64,000 bases of DNA from Lachnospiraceae bacterium (GCA_021199495.1 JAJQHY010000039.1:34034-98033); one strand, 5' to 3'. Positions 18,197 through 26,763 are shown, numbered from the stretch's first letter. A program made the numbers and translations. The notes: generated by a model not told the origin, from the letters alone.

Positions 18197-20005
18197 TTAC
18201 TGTTTTGCCGCATCCTCCTTCGCCTTCACATAAAACTCGGACTGCTTATCGAACATCTCCGTATAAATTCCGCCCTTCGCGTACAATTCTGTGTGGGTTC
18301 CGTACTCTGCCACGGCACCGTCCTGAAATACCGCGACCCGATCGGCCAGCTGCACCGCGGACAATCGATGCGTGATCAGCACCGCGCATTTATCCGTAAT
18401 CATCCTGTGGAACTGGGAGTACATCTCATACTCCACCAGCGGATCCAGCGCCGCTGTGGGCTCGTCTAAAACAAAAATATCTCCATCATGATAACAGGCG
18501 CGGGCAATGGCAATCTTCTGCCTTTCCCCGCCGGAGGGGTCAACCCCGTGCGGGTCCAGCCATTTTTCAATGGAGGTGTTAAGCCCCTTGTCCAGGCTCG
18601 CGATCAGCGGCTTTAATTGATTCTCCTCACAGACCTTTTGTAATCTTGCCTCGTCATAAGGCTCCGACATGACGATATTATCCTTCAGAGGCATCACATA
18701 AATCGCAAAGTCCTGAAATACCGGCGCGAACATCCGCTGATACTGCGCATAATCATACTCCTTCACATTGACCCCGTTTAACAGAATCTCTCCACTCGCT
18801 GGCTCATACAGCCGCATCAGAAGCTTCGTAAACGTACTCTTGCCGGAGCCGTTTTCCCCAACAATACAGAGCCTCTCATTCGCCCTGATTGTGAGGTTTA
18901 AATTCTGAAGCGCGAACTTCTCGCTGCCAGGATAACGGAAAGAAACGTTTTTAAATTCAATCACCGAATACTGATCAAACACAGGTGTAAGCCCCTCCCG
19001 GCGCCACTTCGGCTGAATGGACAGATATTCCCTCAGCTGTCTGATCTTCTGATTCTGATCCACGATACCATTATAGGAATCAAACACCGATTTTAAGGAG
19101 GAGGAAAACTTCCCTGCTGCCGACAGATAAATCGTCAGGCTGCCTACCGCCATCCCCTTTGCAATCACACGATACACCAGGTAGAGATACAGGATCGCCT
19201 GCTGCACAAAACTGGTCGCGGCCTGAATCAGTTTCTGTCCGTTGCCCGCAAGGTCATATTTACATTCCAGCGCATCATGCTTCTTTTTGCATTTGATATA
19301 CTGCCCCACCAAAAGATCCTGGATCTGAAACAGCCGGATTTCCTTCGCAAAGGTAATATTCCCCAGCTGGTAGCTGTATGTACCCTCTTCATACAAAGCC
19401 TCATCGATCTTTTCACTGATCGCGTGCTTTCTGATATTGGTTCTTCTGGTCGCACGCGAATTGATCAGAATGAGAAGAACAATCAGGAGAATAATCATCG
19501 GGTTTAAAGTGGCGACAATGGAGGAAATCAGGATCAGATTGACAACGGCAAGCACCAGCTGGCTTAAGCGGTCCACCACCTGCAGCACAGATTGAAGTGC
19601 CCTGTTCGCCCGCTCTGCCTTAACCCGGATGTCCGGATTTTCCACCGTTTCATAATCCATGGAAAGATGAAAGTCGTTAAATCTCTTATCCAGAGCCGTG
19701 TTAATATCCAGGAAATATTTTTTCAGCACTTTGTTTGCGGCCAGATTGACTGCGCTGCCCAAAAGCGGCACCGCCAGCAGCACCGCCACATAAAGCCCCA
19801 GCACCTCAAAGTCCCGGTTTCCGGACAGCTCATTGATAATCAGGCCAGGCAGTACAATCCCAGCCATGGGTGTGACCGCATTAAAAATTGCAATCAGCAT
19901 TTTAAGCGCAATATACGTTTTCCCGTATTTTTCCTGCCAGACTAAAGAAAGCGCGTATTTCGCGGTGGATAATGTGGATTTGAATTTTTTGTTTTCCGCT
20001 TTCAT
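18197..20005 (-). CDS. ABC exporter half-transporter (probable partner of 10146-12182)
   Basis: This 602-residue protein has a six-span exporter domain (about 30-310) and one nucleotide-binding domain. The latter has Walker A VGENGSGKSTF, signature PSGGERQK and Walker B IFVLDEPTAALD. The signature is more canonical than in the other half-transporter, as expected for the active-site subunit of an asymmetric pair. Both proteins share the same layout around the Walker A region (MRLYEPASGEILLNGVNVKEYD here; MRLYDPTEGVILLDGHDI there). ATG 20005 is preceded by GAGGGAG. It has its own promoter and a 5' hairpin. The substrate is unknown. Confidence 0.88.
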   Translation of the reverse strand: MKAENKKFKSTLSTAKYALSLVWQEKYGKTYIALKMLIAIFNAVTPMAGIVLPGLIINELSGNRDFEVLGLYVAVLLAVPLLGSAVNLAANKVLKKYFLDINTALDKRFNDFHLSMDYETVENPDIRVKAERANRALQSVLQVVDRLSQLVLAVVNLILISSIVATLNPMIILLIVLLILINSRATRRTNIRKHAISEKIDEALYEEGTYSYQLGNITFAKEIRLFQIQDLLVGQYIKCKKKHDALECKYDLAGNGQKLIQAATSFVQQAILYLYLVYRVIAKGMAVGSLTIYLSAAGKFSSSLKSVFDSYNGIVDQNQKIRQLREYLSIQPKWRREGLTPVFDQYSVIEFKNVSFRYPGSEKFALQNLNLTIRANERLCIVGENGSGKSTFTKLLMRLYEPASGEILLNGVNVKEYDYAQYQRMFAPVFQDFAIYVMPLKDNIVMSEPYDEARLQKVCEENQLKPLIASLDKGLNTSIEKWLDPHGVDPSGGERQKIAIARACYHDGDIFVLDEPTAALDPLVEYEMYSQFHRMITDKCAVLITHRLSAVQLADRVAVFQDGAVAEYGTHTELYAKGGIYTEMFDKQSEFYVKAKEDAAKQ

Positions 20006-20037
20006 GGTTCCGTATTCTCCCTCGTGATTATTTTTAG

Positions 20038-20055
20038 TTCGTGCGGCTGCACGAA
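20038..20055. repeat. leader hairpin upstream of the ABC exporter gene
   Basis: TTCGTGC and GCACGAA flank a 4-base loop 33-50 bp before the exporter start, inside its predicted leader. No T-run follows. It could be an operator or an mRNA stem. Confidence 0.45.
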
Positions 20056-20127
20056 TTTTACGAATTAGGCAATGGGCTGGTGCTCTTTAGAGTATCCGGG
20101 CACACAGGTATCGTCTTGCTGACTATG

Positions 20128-20157
20128 ATTATACGGAAGGGCATGCCGGGCTATCAA
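20128..20157 (-). promoter_or_regulatory. promoter of the 18197-20005 ABC exporter gene
   Basis: On the minus strand TTGATA (20157-20152), an 18-bp spacer and a perfect TATAAT (20133-20128) lie about 120 bp before the start. Confidence 0.6.
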
Positions 20158-20242
20158 GTACCAAGAATTTTTTAAAAAAAAGTCGGACACGCCCGGAAAG
20201 GCAATATGCCGGTACGGATATTCGTTAAAGATCAACTTCCTC

Positions 20243-20281
20243 TTGTTTTTATCAGCAAAACGGTATATACTTTGTATATAC
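20243..20281 (+). promoter_or_regulatory. mazEF promoter with overlapping palindromic operator
   Basis: TTGTTT (20243-20248), a 17-bp spacer and TATACT (20266-20271) form a promoter. Its -10 lies inside two copies of the self-palindrome GTATATAC (20263-20270 and 20274-20281) separated by TTT. AbrB/MazE antitoxins commonly repress their own promoter at such palindromes. Confidence 0.65.
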
Positions 20282-20368
20282 ATAAAACCACTGAAATGAT
20301 CACAGCTGCTTAGAGAAAACAGTAAAAATCCTCTGTATTTTTCTCAGACACAGAAAGGAAGGGAACAT

Positions 20369-20611
20369 ATGGTAGCACAGGTAAAGGCATGGGGCAACAG
20401 CCAGGGAATCCGTCTGTCAAAGGAATTATTAGATTCACTGGGAATTTGCTTAAATGAGTATCTCGACATCAAAGTGGTAAACGGAGATATTGTACTGTCT
20501 AAAGCATTTAGACACAAGACCCTGGAAGAGCGGGCGGCTGAATATGGCGGTAAAATTGGCCCTTACGAGGAGATGTCATGGGGGGAACCGACCGGAAGGG
20601 AGATGTGGTAA
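20369..20611 (+). CDS. mazE: AbrB/MazE-family antitoxin
   Basis: This 80-residue protein opens with the MazE/AbrB swapped-hairpin pattern QVKAWGNSQGIRLSKELLDS, which binds DNA as a dimer. The C-terminus (about 48-80, charged and aromatic) is the expected toxin-binding tail. The start is ATG 20369 with GGAAGGG upstream. The stop lies three bases before the toxin gene, so the two are translationally coupled. It should neutralise the toxin and repress the promoter at 20243-20281. Confidence 0.88.
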   Translation: MVAQVKAWGNSQGIRLSKELLDSLGICLNEYLDIKVVNGDIVLSKAFRHKTLEERAAEYGGKIGPYEEMSWGEPTGREMW

Positions 20612-20614
20612 CGT

Positions 20615-20938
20615 ATGTTTATGATCTCACAGGGAGATGTTTTAAAAATTGAAAAGCTCTCTTTCCCGGTTCTGGTTGTCAGTAAAGATTTTTTTAACCG
20701 ATCGGAACAGATCATTGCCTGCCCAATTCAGGATCGTGCAACAGCTGATCCGCTGCATATTCCTATTGTATGGAACGATTCAGAAGGGACTGTCCTGTGT
20801 GAGCAGCTGAAACTTTTAGATCTGCGAATTCGCGGTTATAAGAAGATCGGAGAGTTGAAAACAGAAAGCATCATAGACATTGCTGATGCTGTTCAGAGTA
20901 TTTTTGACTACTATCCTTATACCGGACAGGGCGGTTGA
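20615..20938 (+). CDS. mazF: MazF/PemK-like toxin
   Basis: This 107-residue protein has the reduced MazF pattern QGDVLKI (about 6-12) and FPVLVVSKDFFN, with a conserved LCEQLKLLDLR. The more usual RGDI and RPVLVV are altered to QGDV and FPVLVV, so it is a diverged member. MazF toxins are sequence-specific mRNA endonucleases. The ATG two codons in (20621) is an alternative start. The gene follows mazE immediately and ends at a strong terminator hairpin. It is unlike the ndoA copy at 5465, so the two toxins are not recent duplicates. Confidence 0.85.
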   Translation: MFMISQGDVLKIEKLSFPVLVVSKDFFNRSEQIIACPIQDRATADPLHIPIVWNDSEGTVLCEQLKLLDLRIRGYKKIGELKTESIIDIADAVQSIFDYYPYTGQGG

Positions 20939-20940
20939 TT

Positions 20941-20968
20941 AATCCGGGGCTTACCGCCCCGGATTCTT
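20941..20968 (+). terminator. terminator after mazF (repeat copy 1)
   Basis: AATCCGGGGC, a TTACC loop and GCCCCGGATT make a perfect 10-bp stem followed by CTTTG. The same hairpin recurs in near-identical form at 22188 and 23424. Confidence 0.8.
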
Positions 20969-21011
20969 TGTGGTTGGCACATGACGCATAAAAAACCAGG
21001 ATCTGGTCCGT

Positions 21012-22097
21012 TTACAGCACCTCCTCCACCCTGACAAAGCAGGCCACAGTCCGGCTGTCGCTGACCGGATGGTTGAAATAAATCCGCTTCCCGTCGCGGG
21101 AGAAGGTCGGATTGGGGTGCACCTTCAGATCCCAGATGCAGTGCTGGAAATTCTGTCCGCCGAAGGTCGCCGCCGGTGTCGTCTCGCCCCTGCGATAGAG
21201 GAAAATATCTGCCGGATATCCCGGATAGGCACGGTCGCCCACAAACCACTGCCGGTCCGGGGAGCCGTCGATGTGGTTGCCAATGCCGCCCAGGGTCTCC
21301 AGACACTCGCCGTCCACAGAAAAGCGCTGGATGCGGCTTGTCTCCATCTCAATGTGTCCGTCCAGAGCGCAGTACTGACGGGTGGCCATGTAGCTGTCAT
21401 CGTCATACCAGAGCTGGTGTACCGGCTTATCCGGAATCACATGCGTCTGTCCCGTCTCAATGTCAATGCAGCCGAGTGCCCCGAACACCGGGCAGTTGTC
21501 CACGCTCAGGCGCATCATCACCCTCGTCGCGGACGGATTCAGCTGCACATGACTCATGGAGGTCGTAAACTGATTCGGCACGCAGCCATGATCTACCACC
21601 ATCCGGTAAACCGTCTCCTTGTCCGCCACTCTCTTAATCTGTCCGCTCTTTAAATCCAGTAAATAAATCCCGCAGGTATCAATCTCCAGGTGATCCGGAT
21701 TCTTATCCAGATATTCCTCCGAAATCGAGAAGGGATAGATTCCATTCTCGGCGCAGTGACTCTCCTTACCGAAAATCGGCCCATACTTCACCTCTCCGGT
21801 GTAAATATTCAGCACACGGAATGCAGCGAACTTATTGATACTGTCGCGGAAAACAATATGCTCATTGTCCACAAAACTGGCGGAGGGACCGTTATGGTTC
21901 CCGCATTTTACCTCAAATACGCACCTCTGATCCTGAAGCGTCTCCCTGTCGCAGATCCAGATCTTGGTCCGTTCAGAATCCTCGCCCTCAATCCTTTCCT
22001 TTCTGGCGTAAACCAGCCATTTTCCGTCCGGACTTTCCGGCTGCCCGCCGTTCATTCCCCACATGCTCGAACCCTCATAGTCACATACCTGGTACAT
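21012..22097 (-). CDS. beta-propeller protein, possibly an oligogalacturonate-lyase-like (PL22-type) enzyme
   Basis: This 361-residue protein has repeated blade motifs (SPDGKWLVYA, LNPSATRVMM, SPDRQWFVGD, FSRDGKRIYFN) typical of TolB/PD40 propellers. His residues are spaced through the chain (SHVQLNP, VHQLWYDDD, LKVHPNPTFS), as in metal-dependent lyases of the PL22 kind. No signal peptide is seen, so it is cytosolic. The start is ATG 22097, with AAAGGAGG eight bases upstream. It has its own promoter. The PL11 lyase nearby makes a role in pectin oligosaccharide breakdown plausible, but the exact family is unsure. Confidence 0.62.
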   Translation of the reverse strand: MYQVCDYEGSSMWGMNGGQPESPDGKWLVYARKERIEGEDSERTKIWICDRETLQDQRCVFEVKCGNHNGPSASFVDNEHIVFRDSINKFAAFRVLNIYTGEVKYGPIFGKESHCAENGIYPFSISEEYLDKNPDHLEIDTCGIYLLDLKSGQIKRVADKETVYRMVVDHGCVPNQFTTSMSHVQLNPSATRVMMRLSVDNCPVFGALGCIDIETGQTHVIPDKPVHQLWYDDDSYMATRQYCALDGHIEMETSRIQRFSVDGECLETLGGIGNHIDGSPDRQWFVGDRAYPGYPADIFLYRRGETTPAATFGGQNFQHCIWDLKVHPNPTFSRDGKRIYFNHPVSDSRTVACFVRVEEVL

Positions 22098-22135
22098 TGC
22101 TTTAACCTCCTTTGCACCTGAAAATGTATGCTTCC

Positions 22136-22164
22136 ATGATAACACCGGCGGTTGAAACTGGCAA
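22136..22164 (-). promoter_or_regulatory. promoter of the beta-propeller gene
   Basis: On the minus strand TTGCCA (22164-22159), a 17-bp spacer and TATCAT (22141-22136) lie 39-67 bp before ATG 22097. Confidence 0.6.
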
Positions 22165-22187
22165 GGTTGCAAAAGTACCTTCACACA

Positions 22188-22218
22188 AAATCCGGGACTT
22201 ACTGCCCTGGATTTTTTT
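22188..22218 (+). terminator. terminator-like hairpin (repeat copy 2)
   Basis: AAATCCGGG and CCCTGGATTT pair with one bulge around an 8-base loop, followed by a T-run. It lies upstream of the Rpn gene, with no plus-strand gene directly before it. It may be the leftover end of a lost gene. Confidence 0.6.
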
Positions 22219-22330
22219 ATTTCTCTCCGCCAGCCTGATGAAGCAGTTCGACCTGTTCCATGACCTTTTCAGGCATGACCCTTCTCATCCCACTCATAAA
22301 AATATTTCAAATATATTCTCAAAATCCATC

Positions 22331-22358
22331 TTGCGGTTTTTTTGTACTATGTTATTAT
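22331..22358 (+). promoter_or_regulatory. promoter of the Rpn nuclease gene
   Basis: TTGCGG (22331-22336), a 16-bp spacer and TATTAT (22353-22358) lie about 55 bp before the start codon. The -35 is weak. Confidence 0.45.
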
Positions 22359-22414
22359 GAGGTTGTACTCCAGAAGATTGCGCCGTAGGCTGGCGACAAT
22401 ACGAAAAGGCGGTG

Positions 22415-23398
22415 ATGCCGATGGCTGTAAAAGCCGGCAAAGACACTGGAGTACAGACTGGTACTCCATATGATGACGTGCTCCGTACCCTCTTAAATGA
22501 CTGCAGACAACTGGTCATCCAACTCGTCAATGAAGTGTTCGGTGAGAATTATACCGGAGAGGAAGAAGTTGTATTTTCTCCCAATGAACATTTCCTGAAC
22601 CAACAGGACGGTGGCGAGGATAAGCGGATTACGGACACAACCTTCTCCATTATCGGGACTAAGATCGGGAAGTACCTGTTAGAATGCCAGACAAACCCCG
22701 ACAGCAGTATGCTGGTGCGGATATTTGAGTATTCCACCCAGGTTGCTCTGGATGAAAGTAAAATTTCAGGCGACACTCTGGAAGTGGTGATTCCCAACTG
22801 TGCCATCCTCTTTTTAAGGAGCACCAGGAATACCCCGGAACAAATGCACATCCGGTTTCAGTTCCGGGAGGAATATTTTACATATGACATTCCAGTGATA
22901 AAAATGCAGCAATACACACTGGAAGATTTATTGCGGAAAAATCTTCTGTTCCTGCTGCCGTTTTATATTTTTACTTACGACAGGAAACTGCAGGAATATA
23001 ATACCGATGAGGGAAAACTGAGTGCACTGAAAACTGAGTACCAGATGATTATGACGCATCTGAATAATCTTGAATATCATGAACAGCTCAGTACATACTA
23101 TAAAAAGACGATTGTTGAAATGACAGAAAAGGTCGTGGATAATCTTACAGCCGGATACGCAAATATCAGGAAGGAAGTGAGGACTGTTATGGGAGGAAAG
23201 ATTCTGGAATATGAGGCGAAAACCATCTTGCGCCAGGGCGAGCAGAAGGGCAAGTTGCAGGAACGCCAGAGAAATGAAAAGGAACTGGCTCAGATGGTGA
23301 AAAACCTGATGGCCAATCTTGGCTGGACTGCGGAACAGACATTTAATAATCTCGGGCTTTCGAGGGAGGCTCGTGAAAATATTTTGAAAAATATGTAA
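22415..23398 (+). CDS. Rpn-family PD-(D/E)XK nuclease (YhgA/putative transposase family)
   Basis: This protein of about 327 residues has the nuclease core DKRITDTTFSI followed by KYLLECQT, matching the D and E-x-Q positions of Rpn/YhgA nucleases. Then come the conserved NLLFLLPFYIF segment and a charged C-terminal helix (QKGKLQERQRNEKEL). Rpn proteins promote recA-independent recombination and are often multicopy in Lachnospiraceae. The start is ATG 22415 or ATG 22421; AAGGCGG lies just upstream. Near-identical terminator hairpins stand before and after the gene, which suggests the module arrived or was duplicated as a unit. Confidence 0.85.
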   Translation: MPMAVKAGKDTGVQTGTPYDDVLRTLLNDCRQLVIQLVNEVFGENYTGEEEVVFSPNEHFLNQQDGGEDKRITDTTFSIIGTKIGKYLLECQTNPDSSMLVRIFEYSTQVALDESKISGDTLEVVIPNCAILFLRSTRNTPEQMHIRFQFREEYFTYDIPVIKMQQYTLEDLLRKNLLFLLPFYIFTYDRKLQEYNTDEGKLSALKTEYQMIMTHLNNLEYHEQLSTYYKKTIVEMTEKVVDNLTAGYANIRKEVRTVMGGKILEYEAKTILRQGEQKGKLQERQRNEKELAQMVKNLMANLGWTAEQTFNNLGLSREARENILKNM

Positions 23399-23423
23399 CT
23401 CACCTCATGTGAAAATACAGGCA

Positions 23424-23452
23424 AAATCCGGAGCTCACCGCCCCGGATTTTT
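23424..23452 (+). terminator. terminator after the Rpn gene (repeat copy 3)
   Basis: AAATCCGG and CCGGATTT with an 11-base loop, followed by a short T-run. It is near-identical to the hairpins at 20941 and 22188. Confidence 0.75.
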
Positions 23453-23766
23453 GCTTAATGCGTTGAAAGCCAAAATATATTCAATCATGAAAATGATTGC
23501 GCACTTCTCTCTTGGGCATTAAAATCAAACTGAACAGCTTCTTCAACCTCTTGCGTCTGAATCATGTTAAAAAAATTTCACCTGGCCGCCTAACCGGCCG
23601 CTGCTTTTACCGACTATACAGGCATAGCAATCATGATTGAAACAAATACCAAAGAATTGAAAACCGCCGCCGGGAATTAAACCCATCCCACGGCATCACC
23701 AGGTGCATCATTTTATGACGAACGATATAAAGTCGTATATGATATGCTGCAAAATACTGATACAGA
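23453..23766. other. intergenic region with two palindromes
   Basis: No gene was found. Two related inverted repeats occur: CAATCA and TGATTG with a 6-base loop (23482-23499), and the perfect 12-bp palindrome CAATCATGATTG (23628-23639). Both lie upstream of the sigma-like gene and could be operators. No clear promoter hexamers were seen. Confidence 0.4.
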
Positions 23767-24771
23767 ATGGAAACACGCGAAATGAACACAGCCGAAGCGC
23801 TTACAATCCTGCAAAGCCGGGATTTCCTGGACAAACTCTACAACTTCTCCTACCATCGCTGCGATTCCTCCCACGAGGCGGAGGATCTGTGCTCTGACAT
23901 TATCCTGTCGGTCTTATCGGCCGTGCAGAAGCAGGAAGAGATTGACAGCTTTTATGCCTTTGTCTGGGCCATTGCCCGCAGGGTCTACGCGGATTACAGT
24001 GAGAAAAGAAATAAAACGAGGCAGATTTTAAGCCTGGAAAATACGGACTTTTCCCTGGCGAGCCGGGCAAATGACTTAGACGACCTGATCGAGCGGGACG
24101 CCGACTTAAAAATGCTGCAGAGCATTTTTAAGGAAATCGCGTTTCTCTCCAAAGCCTACCGGGATGTCATGATCCTGTATTACCTGGACGGATATTCTGT
24201 CAGGGAGATTGCAAAACGGCTGAATATCGAAGAAAACACTGTGAAGCAGCGTCTTTTTTCTGCGCGTCAGTCCATCAGAAAAGAGGTTGAAAGCATGAAT
24301 GAGACAATGAATGAAAGATCCTATCTGTTAAAGCCGGTCCGACTGGCGTTTTCCGGCACGGGCGCTCCCAACGGGAACGACCCCAAGGACAAAGTGGAAA
24401 GGCTGTTTTCCCAGAATTTAATTTACCTGTGCAAAGACAAACCCAGAAACGCCAGAGAACTCTCCGATATGTTATGCGTTCCCATGCCATATATCGAGGA
24501 GGAGCTGAACATCCAGTGCCGCGGGGAGAACGGTTCCTACGGTATCCTGCGCAGACTGGACACCGGAAAATACGCCCTGAATATTCCGCTTGTGGACTAT
24601 GCGGAATATGAGGCGGCCAACCGGATTTATAAGCAATATATACCGGAATTTTGTGAGAATTTCAAAAAGACACTGGAATTAAAGAAAGATGAGCTCCTCT
24701 CCTTCCCTTATCTGAGTAAACAGAAGGATACAGGACTGCTGATGTGGACGATCCTCTCCCGAATTTGCTAG
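23767..24771 (+). CDS. sigma-70-family protein, N-terminal part of a gene interrupted by TAG
   Basis: This 334-residue product begins with an ECF-like sigma region 2 (about 20-80, SHEAEDLCSDIILSVLSAV). Region 4 follows, with the helix-turn-helix YSVREIAKRLNIEENTVKQR (about 140-160). Next is a C-terminal extension with a second winged-helix-like stretch (NARELSDMLCVPMPYIEEEL). The frame stops at TAG 24769-24771, after the residues LSRIC. The same frame continues open to 25560, so this is probably a truncated form of a roughly 597-residue protein. Whether the shortened product is functional is unknown. The start codon lacks a strong ribosome binding site. Confidence 0.75.
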   Translation: METREMNTAEALTILQSRDFLDKLYNFSYHRCDSSHEAEDLCSDIILSVLSAVQKQEEIDSFYAFVWAIARRVYADYSEKRNKTRQILSLENTDFSLASRANDLDDLIERDADLKMLQSIFKEIAFLSKAYRDVMILYYLDGYSVREIAKRLNIEENTVKQRLFSARQSIRKEVESMNETMNERSYLLKPVRLAFSGTGAPNGNDPKDKVERLFSQNLIYLCKDKPRNARELSDMLCVPMPYIEEELNIQCRGENGSYGILRRLDTGKYALNIPLVDYAEYEAANRIYKQYIPEFCENFKKTLELKKDELLSFPYLSKQKDTGLLMWTILSRIC

Positions 24772-25560
24772 GATCTCCACAAAAGAGTGCAGCGGGTGCT
24801 TGAGGAAACATATTTCTCAGATATTGTTCCTGTACAAAGGCCCTTCTCCTGCGCAGTCATTGCGTTTGAGGGCGATCAGGACACGGATGTTTACGGAAAT
24901 GACGGTATCAGTGCCAATTCCATCTGCGGATATCAGTCCGTCCTCGTCTCCAACCTGTATGGGAAGCGGATTGAAAAGCATTTCTCCTGCGGGCATAACC
25001 TCGCCCTGGATCAGAAGCTTCTGATGACATTGCGGGCGATCGGCGGGTTAAATTCCGATGATCTGACGGAAGAAGAATTAGAAATCGCTGCCAAAGCCAT
25101 TAAGTGCGGTTATCTTAGAAAGAGAGAAAACACAGCTGGATCATACACCAAAGATCCCCGTATTCCTGAAACGGCCATTCTGAAACCAGGCAATACAATA
25201 CCGGCCACTCCTGAGCCGGCCAATACGCAACAGTCTGTTTTCGATCCAGTCAGTACGGAACCGATTATTCTCGAGCCGGCCATCATCGTAATCGACAGCA
25301 AGGATGAACCGGCCTTCTATAGCGTCTGTCGAACCTTTAACGATGGCATGGAACAGATTACTGATCAGATCGCCGGGCAACTGGCTGCTTTTATGCACAA
25401 ACACCTTCCCGGACATCTTCTAAATGAGTTTGCGGTTTACCACACGCTGATTGCAGATGCAATGACTGAGTCGGCGGCAATCGAGGAATGCTTAAAGATG
25501 GGAATCCTCTCCGAGCCTGTAACTGGTGCGGAGGGCGTACTGATGGTAGTAAGCAGATAA
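24772..25560 (+). pseudogene. C-terminal part of the interrupted sigma-like gene
   Basis: This segment is in the same frame as 23767-24771, directly after its TAG, and is open for 262 codons. A GTG at 24787 could start it, but no ribosome binding site precedes it. It carries conserved-looking stretches (GKRIEKHFSCGHNLALDQKL; EELEIAAKAIKCGYL) and a Pro/Thr-rich linker. The upstream codons join smoothly as SRIC-stop-DLHKRVQRVLEETYF, and one base change (TAG from TGG) would restore Trp. I read it as a nonsense mutation in a single gene. Confidence 0.7.
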
Positions 25561-25644
25561 GAAATTACAGGGTACGAAACAGGCATGACGATAACTATAA
25601 CCGAATGAGGATATATCTCAGGCAACAAAGGACGAGGAGAATTA

Positions 25645-26514
25645 TCAACCAACAGCGTCCGGATACTTCTCCTCCACCTGCCTGCGGAAGTCCGTCGGCG
25701 TCACCCCGTATTCTCCGTAAAACTGGCGGGACATCTGCGCCACAGAGTGGAAGCCGTTTTCCTTCGCAATCGTCTTTAAGGACTTCTCTCCCAGGAAAAG
25801 TGCCGTATGCACACGCTCCAGACGCATTCCGCTGATATATTTCACACAGCTTAAGCCTGTGGATTCCTTGAACAGCGCGCAGAACCGGGACTGGCTCATA
25901 TGGACACTGTCCGCCACCTCCTTTAAGGATAGCTCGGAGTCAGGATAATGCTCATGGATATAGCGCAGCGCCAACAGCATTTCCTCGCGGATGGTCACAG
26001 TTTCCTTTTCATAGCACTGGTTCTCCGGCAGTGGAAGCTTCTGCAGCCAGTCCAGAATCAGCACCAGTTCAAACAGACCCATCTTTCTTTGAAAATCATC
26101 CGATGTGTCCAGACGCTCTGTCATTTTTCTGATCCGATCCCCCAAAAGCTGGTGCTGTTCCTCGTTCAGATGAAAAATACAGGGCCTGTCAATGCGGGTC
26201 AGAAGCCGTCCAGCCTCCTTTTGTGACAAAATCTCCGTCAGATGTTCCCGACGAAAACTGATCACAGCCCTGTCTATCATCTCACTCTCACTCCGCTTTA
26301 ATAAATGGGGCTGAAAAGGGGGAATAATCAACAGATCTCCCGGAGAAATCACCCCCCCTGCTTTGGAAAATGCAAAACTTCTGTCTCCGCTTGCCAGATA
26401 ATAACATTCGTATGCATTGTGATAATGCTCCGTTCCCATATCCCAGCTTAAGACGCTCCCCCTCGTCCACTGCACCTGCAGCTGGTTAATCGGGTCATAC
26501 CAGGTTGTTTCCAT
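25645..26514 (-). CDS. AraC-family transcriptional regulator with cupin sensor
   Basis: This 289-residue protein has an N-terminal cupin-like fold (about 15-90; EHYHNAYECYYLASG and PGDLLIIPPFQPHLL). The C-terminal AraC double helix-turn-helix spans about 185-285 (LSLKEVADSVHMSQSRFCALF; KTIAKENGFHSVAQMSRQF; ending GVTPTDFRRQ). Such regulators sense sugars. ATG 26514 is preceded by GAGGAG, and a good promoter lies upstream. It is the next gene downstream of the lipoprotein binding-protein gene on the same strand, and is a fair candidate to control that transporter block. Confidence 0.92.
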   Translation of the reverse strand: METTWYDPINQLQVQWTRGSVLSWDMGTEHYHNAYECYYLASGDRSFAFSKAGGVISPGDLLIIPPFQPHLLKRSESEMIDRAVISFRREHLTEILSQKEAGRLLTRIDRPCIFHLNEEQHQLLGDRIRKMTERLDTSDDFQRKMGLFELVLILDWLQKLPLPENQCYEKETVTIREEMLLALRYIHEHYPDSELSLKEVADSVHMSQSRFCALFKESTGLSCVKYISGMRLERVHTALFLGEKSLKTIAKENGFHSVAQMSRQFYGEYGVTPTDFRRQVEEKYPDAVG

Positions 26515-26635
26515 GGATATTTTTCTCCTCGTTCCCGTTCGTTTACTCGGTCCCAGAATCCTTTCACTTACGGCTCCGCAGTCTGCGTCTGCCGCTTAAG
26601 AGACTGAGGTCTGATCCATTTGTTTTAACCGTTTC

Positions 26636-26664
26636 ATTTTACCCCCGGAACAGCAATTATGCAA
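26636..26664 (-). promoter_or_regulatory. promoter of the AraC-family regulator
   Basis: On the minus strand TTGCAT (26664-26659), a 17-bp spacer and TAAAAT (26641-26636) lie about 125 bp before the start. Confidence 0.6.
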
Positions 26665-26763
26665 GCGATGTTTTTTAGTAAACTATGCCAGTAAAATAAG
26701 TATACCCTGTTCAGTTGTATCCTTCCCACTGCCGGGCGGATTTGAGACTTTCACCCGTCAGAA

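Noticed and set aside
20065-20283. 72-codon open frame on the minus strand
   Set aside because: It covers the promoters of two divergent genes and has no ribosome binding site or domain.
22188-23452. Rpn gene between hairpin repeats as an insertion sequence
   Set aside because: The hairpins are in direct orientation and end in T-runs, as terminators do. No terminal inverted repeats or target-site duplication were seen.
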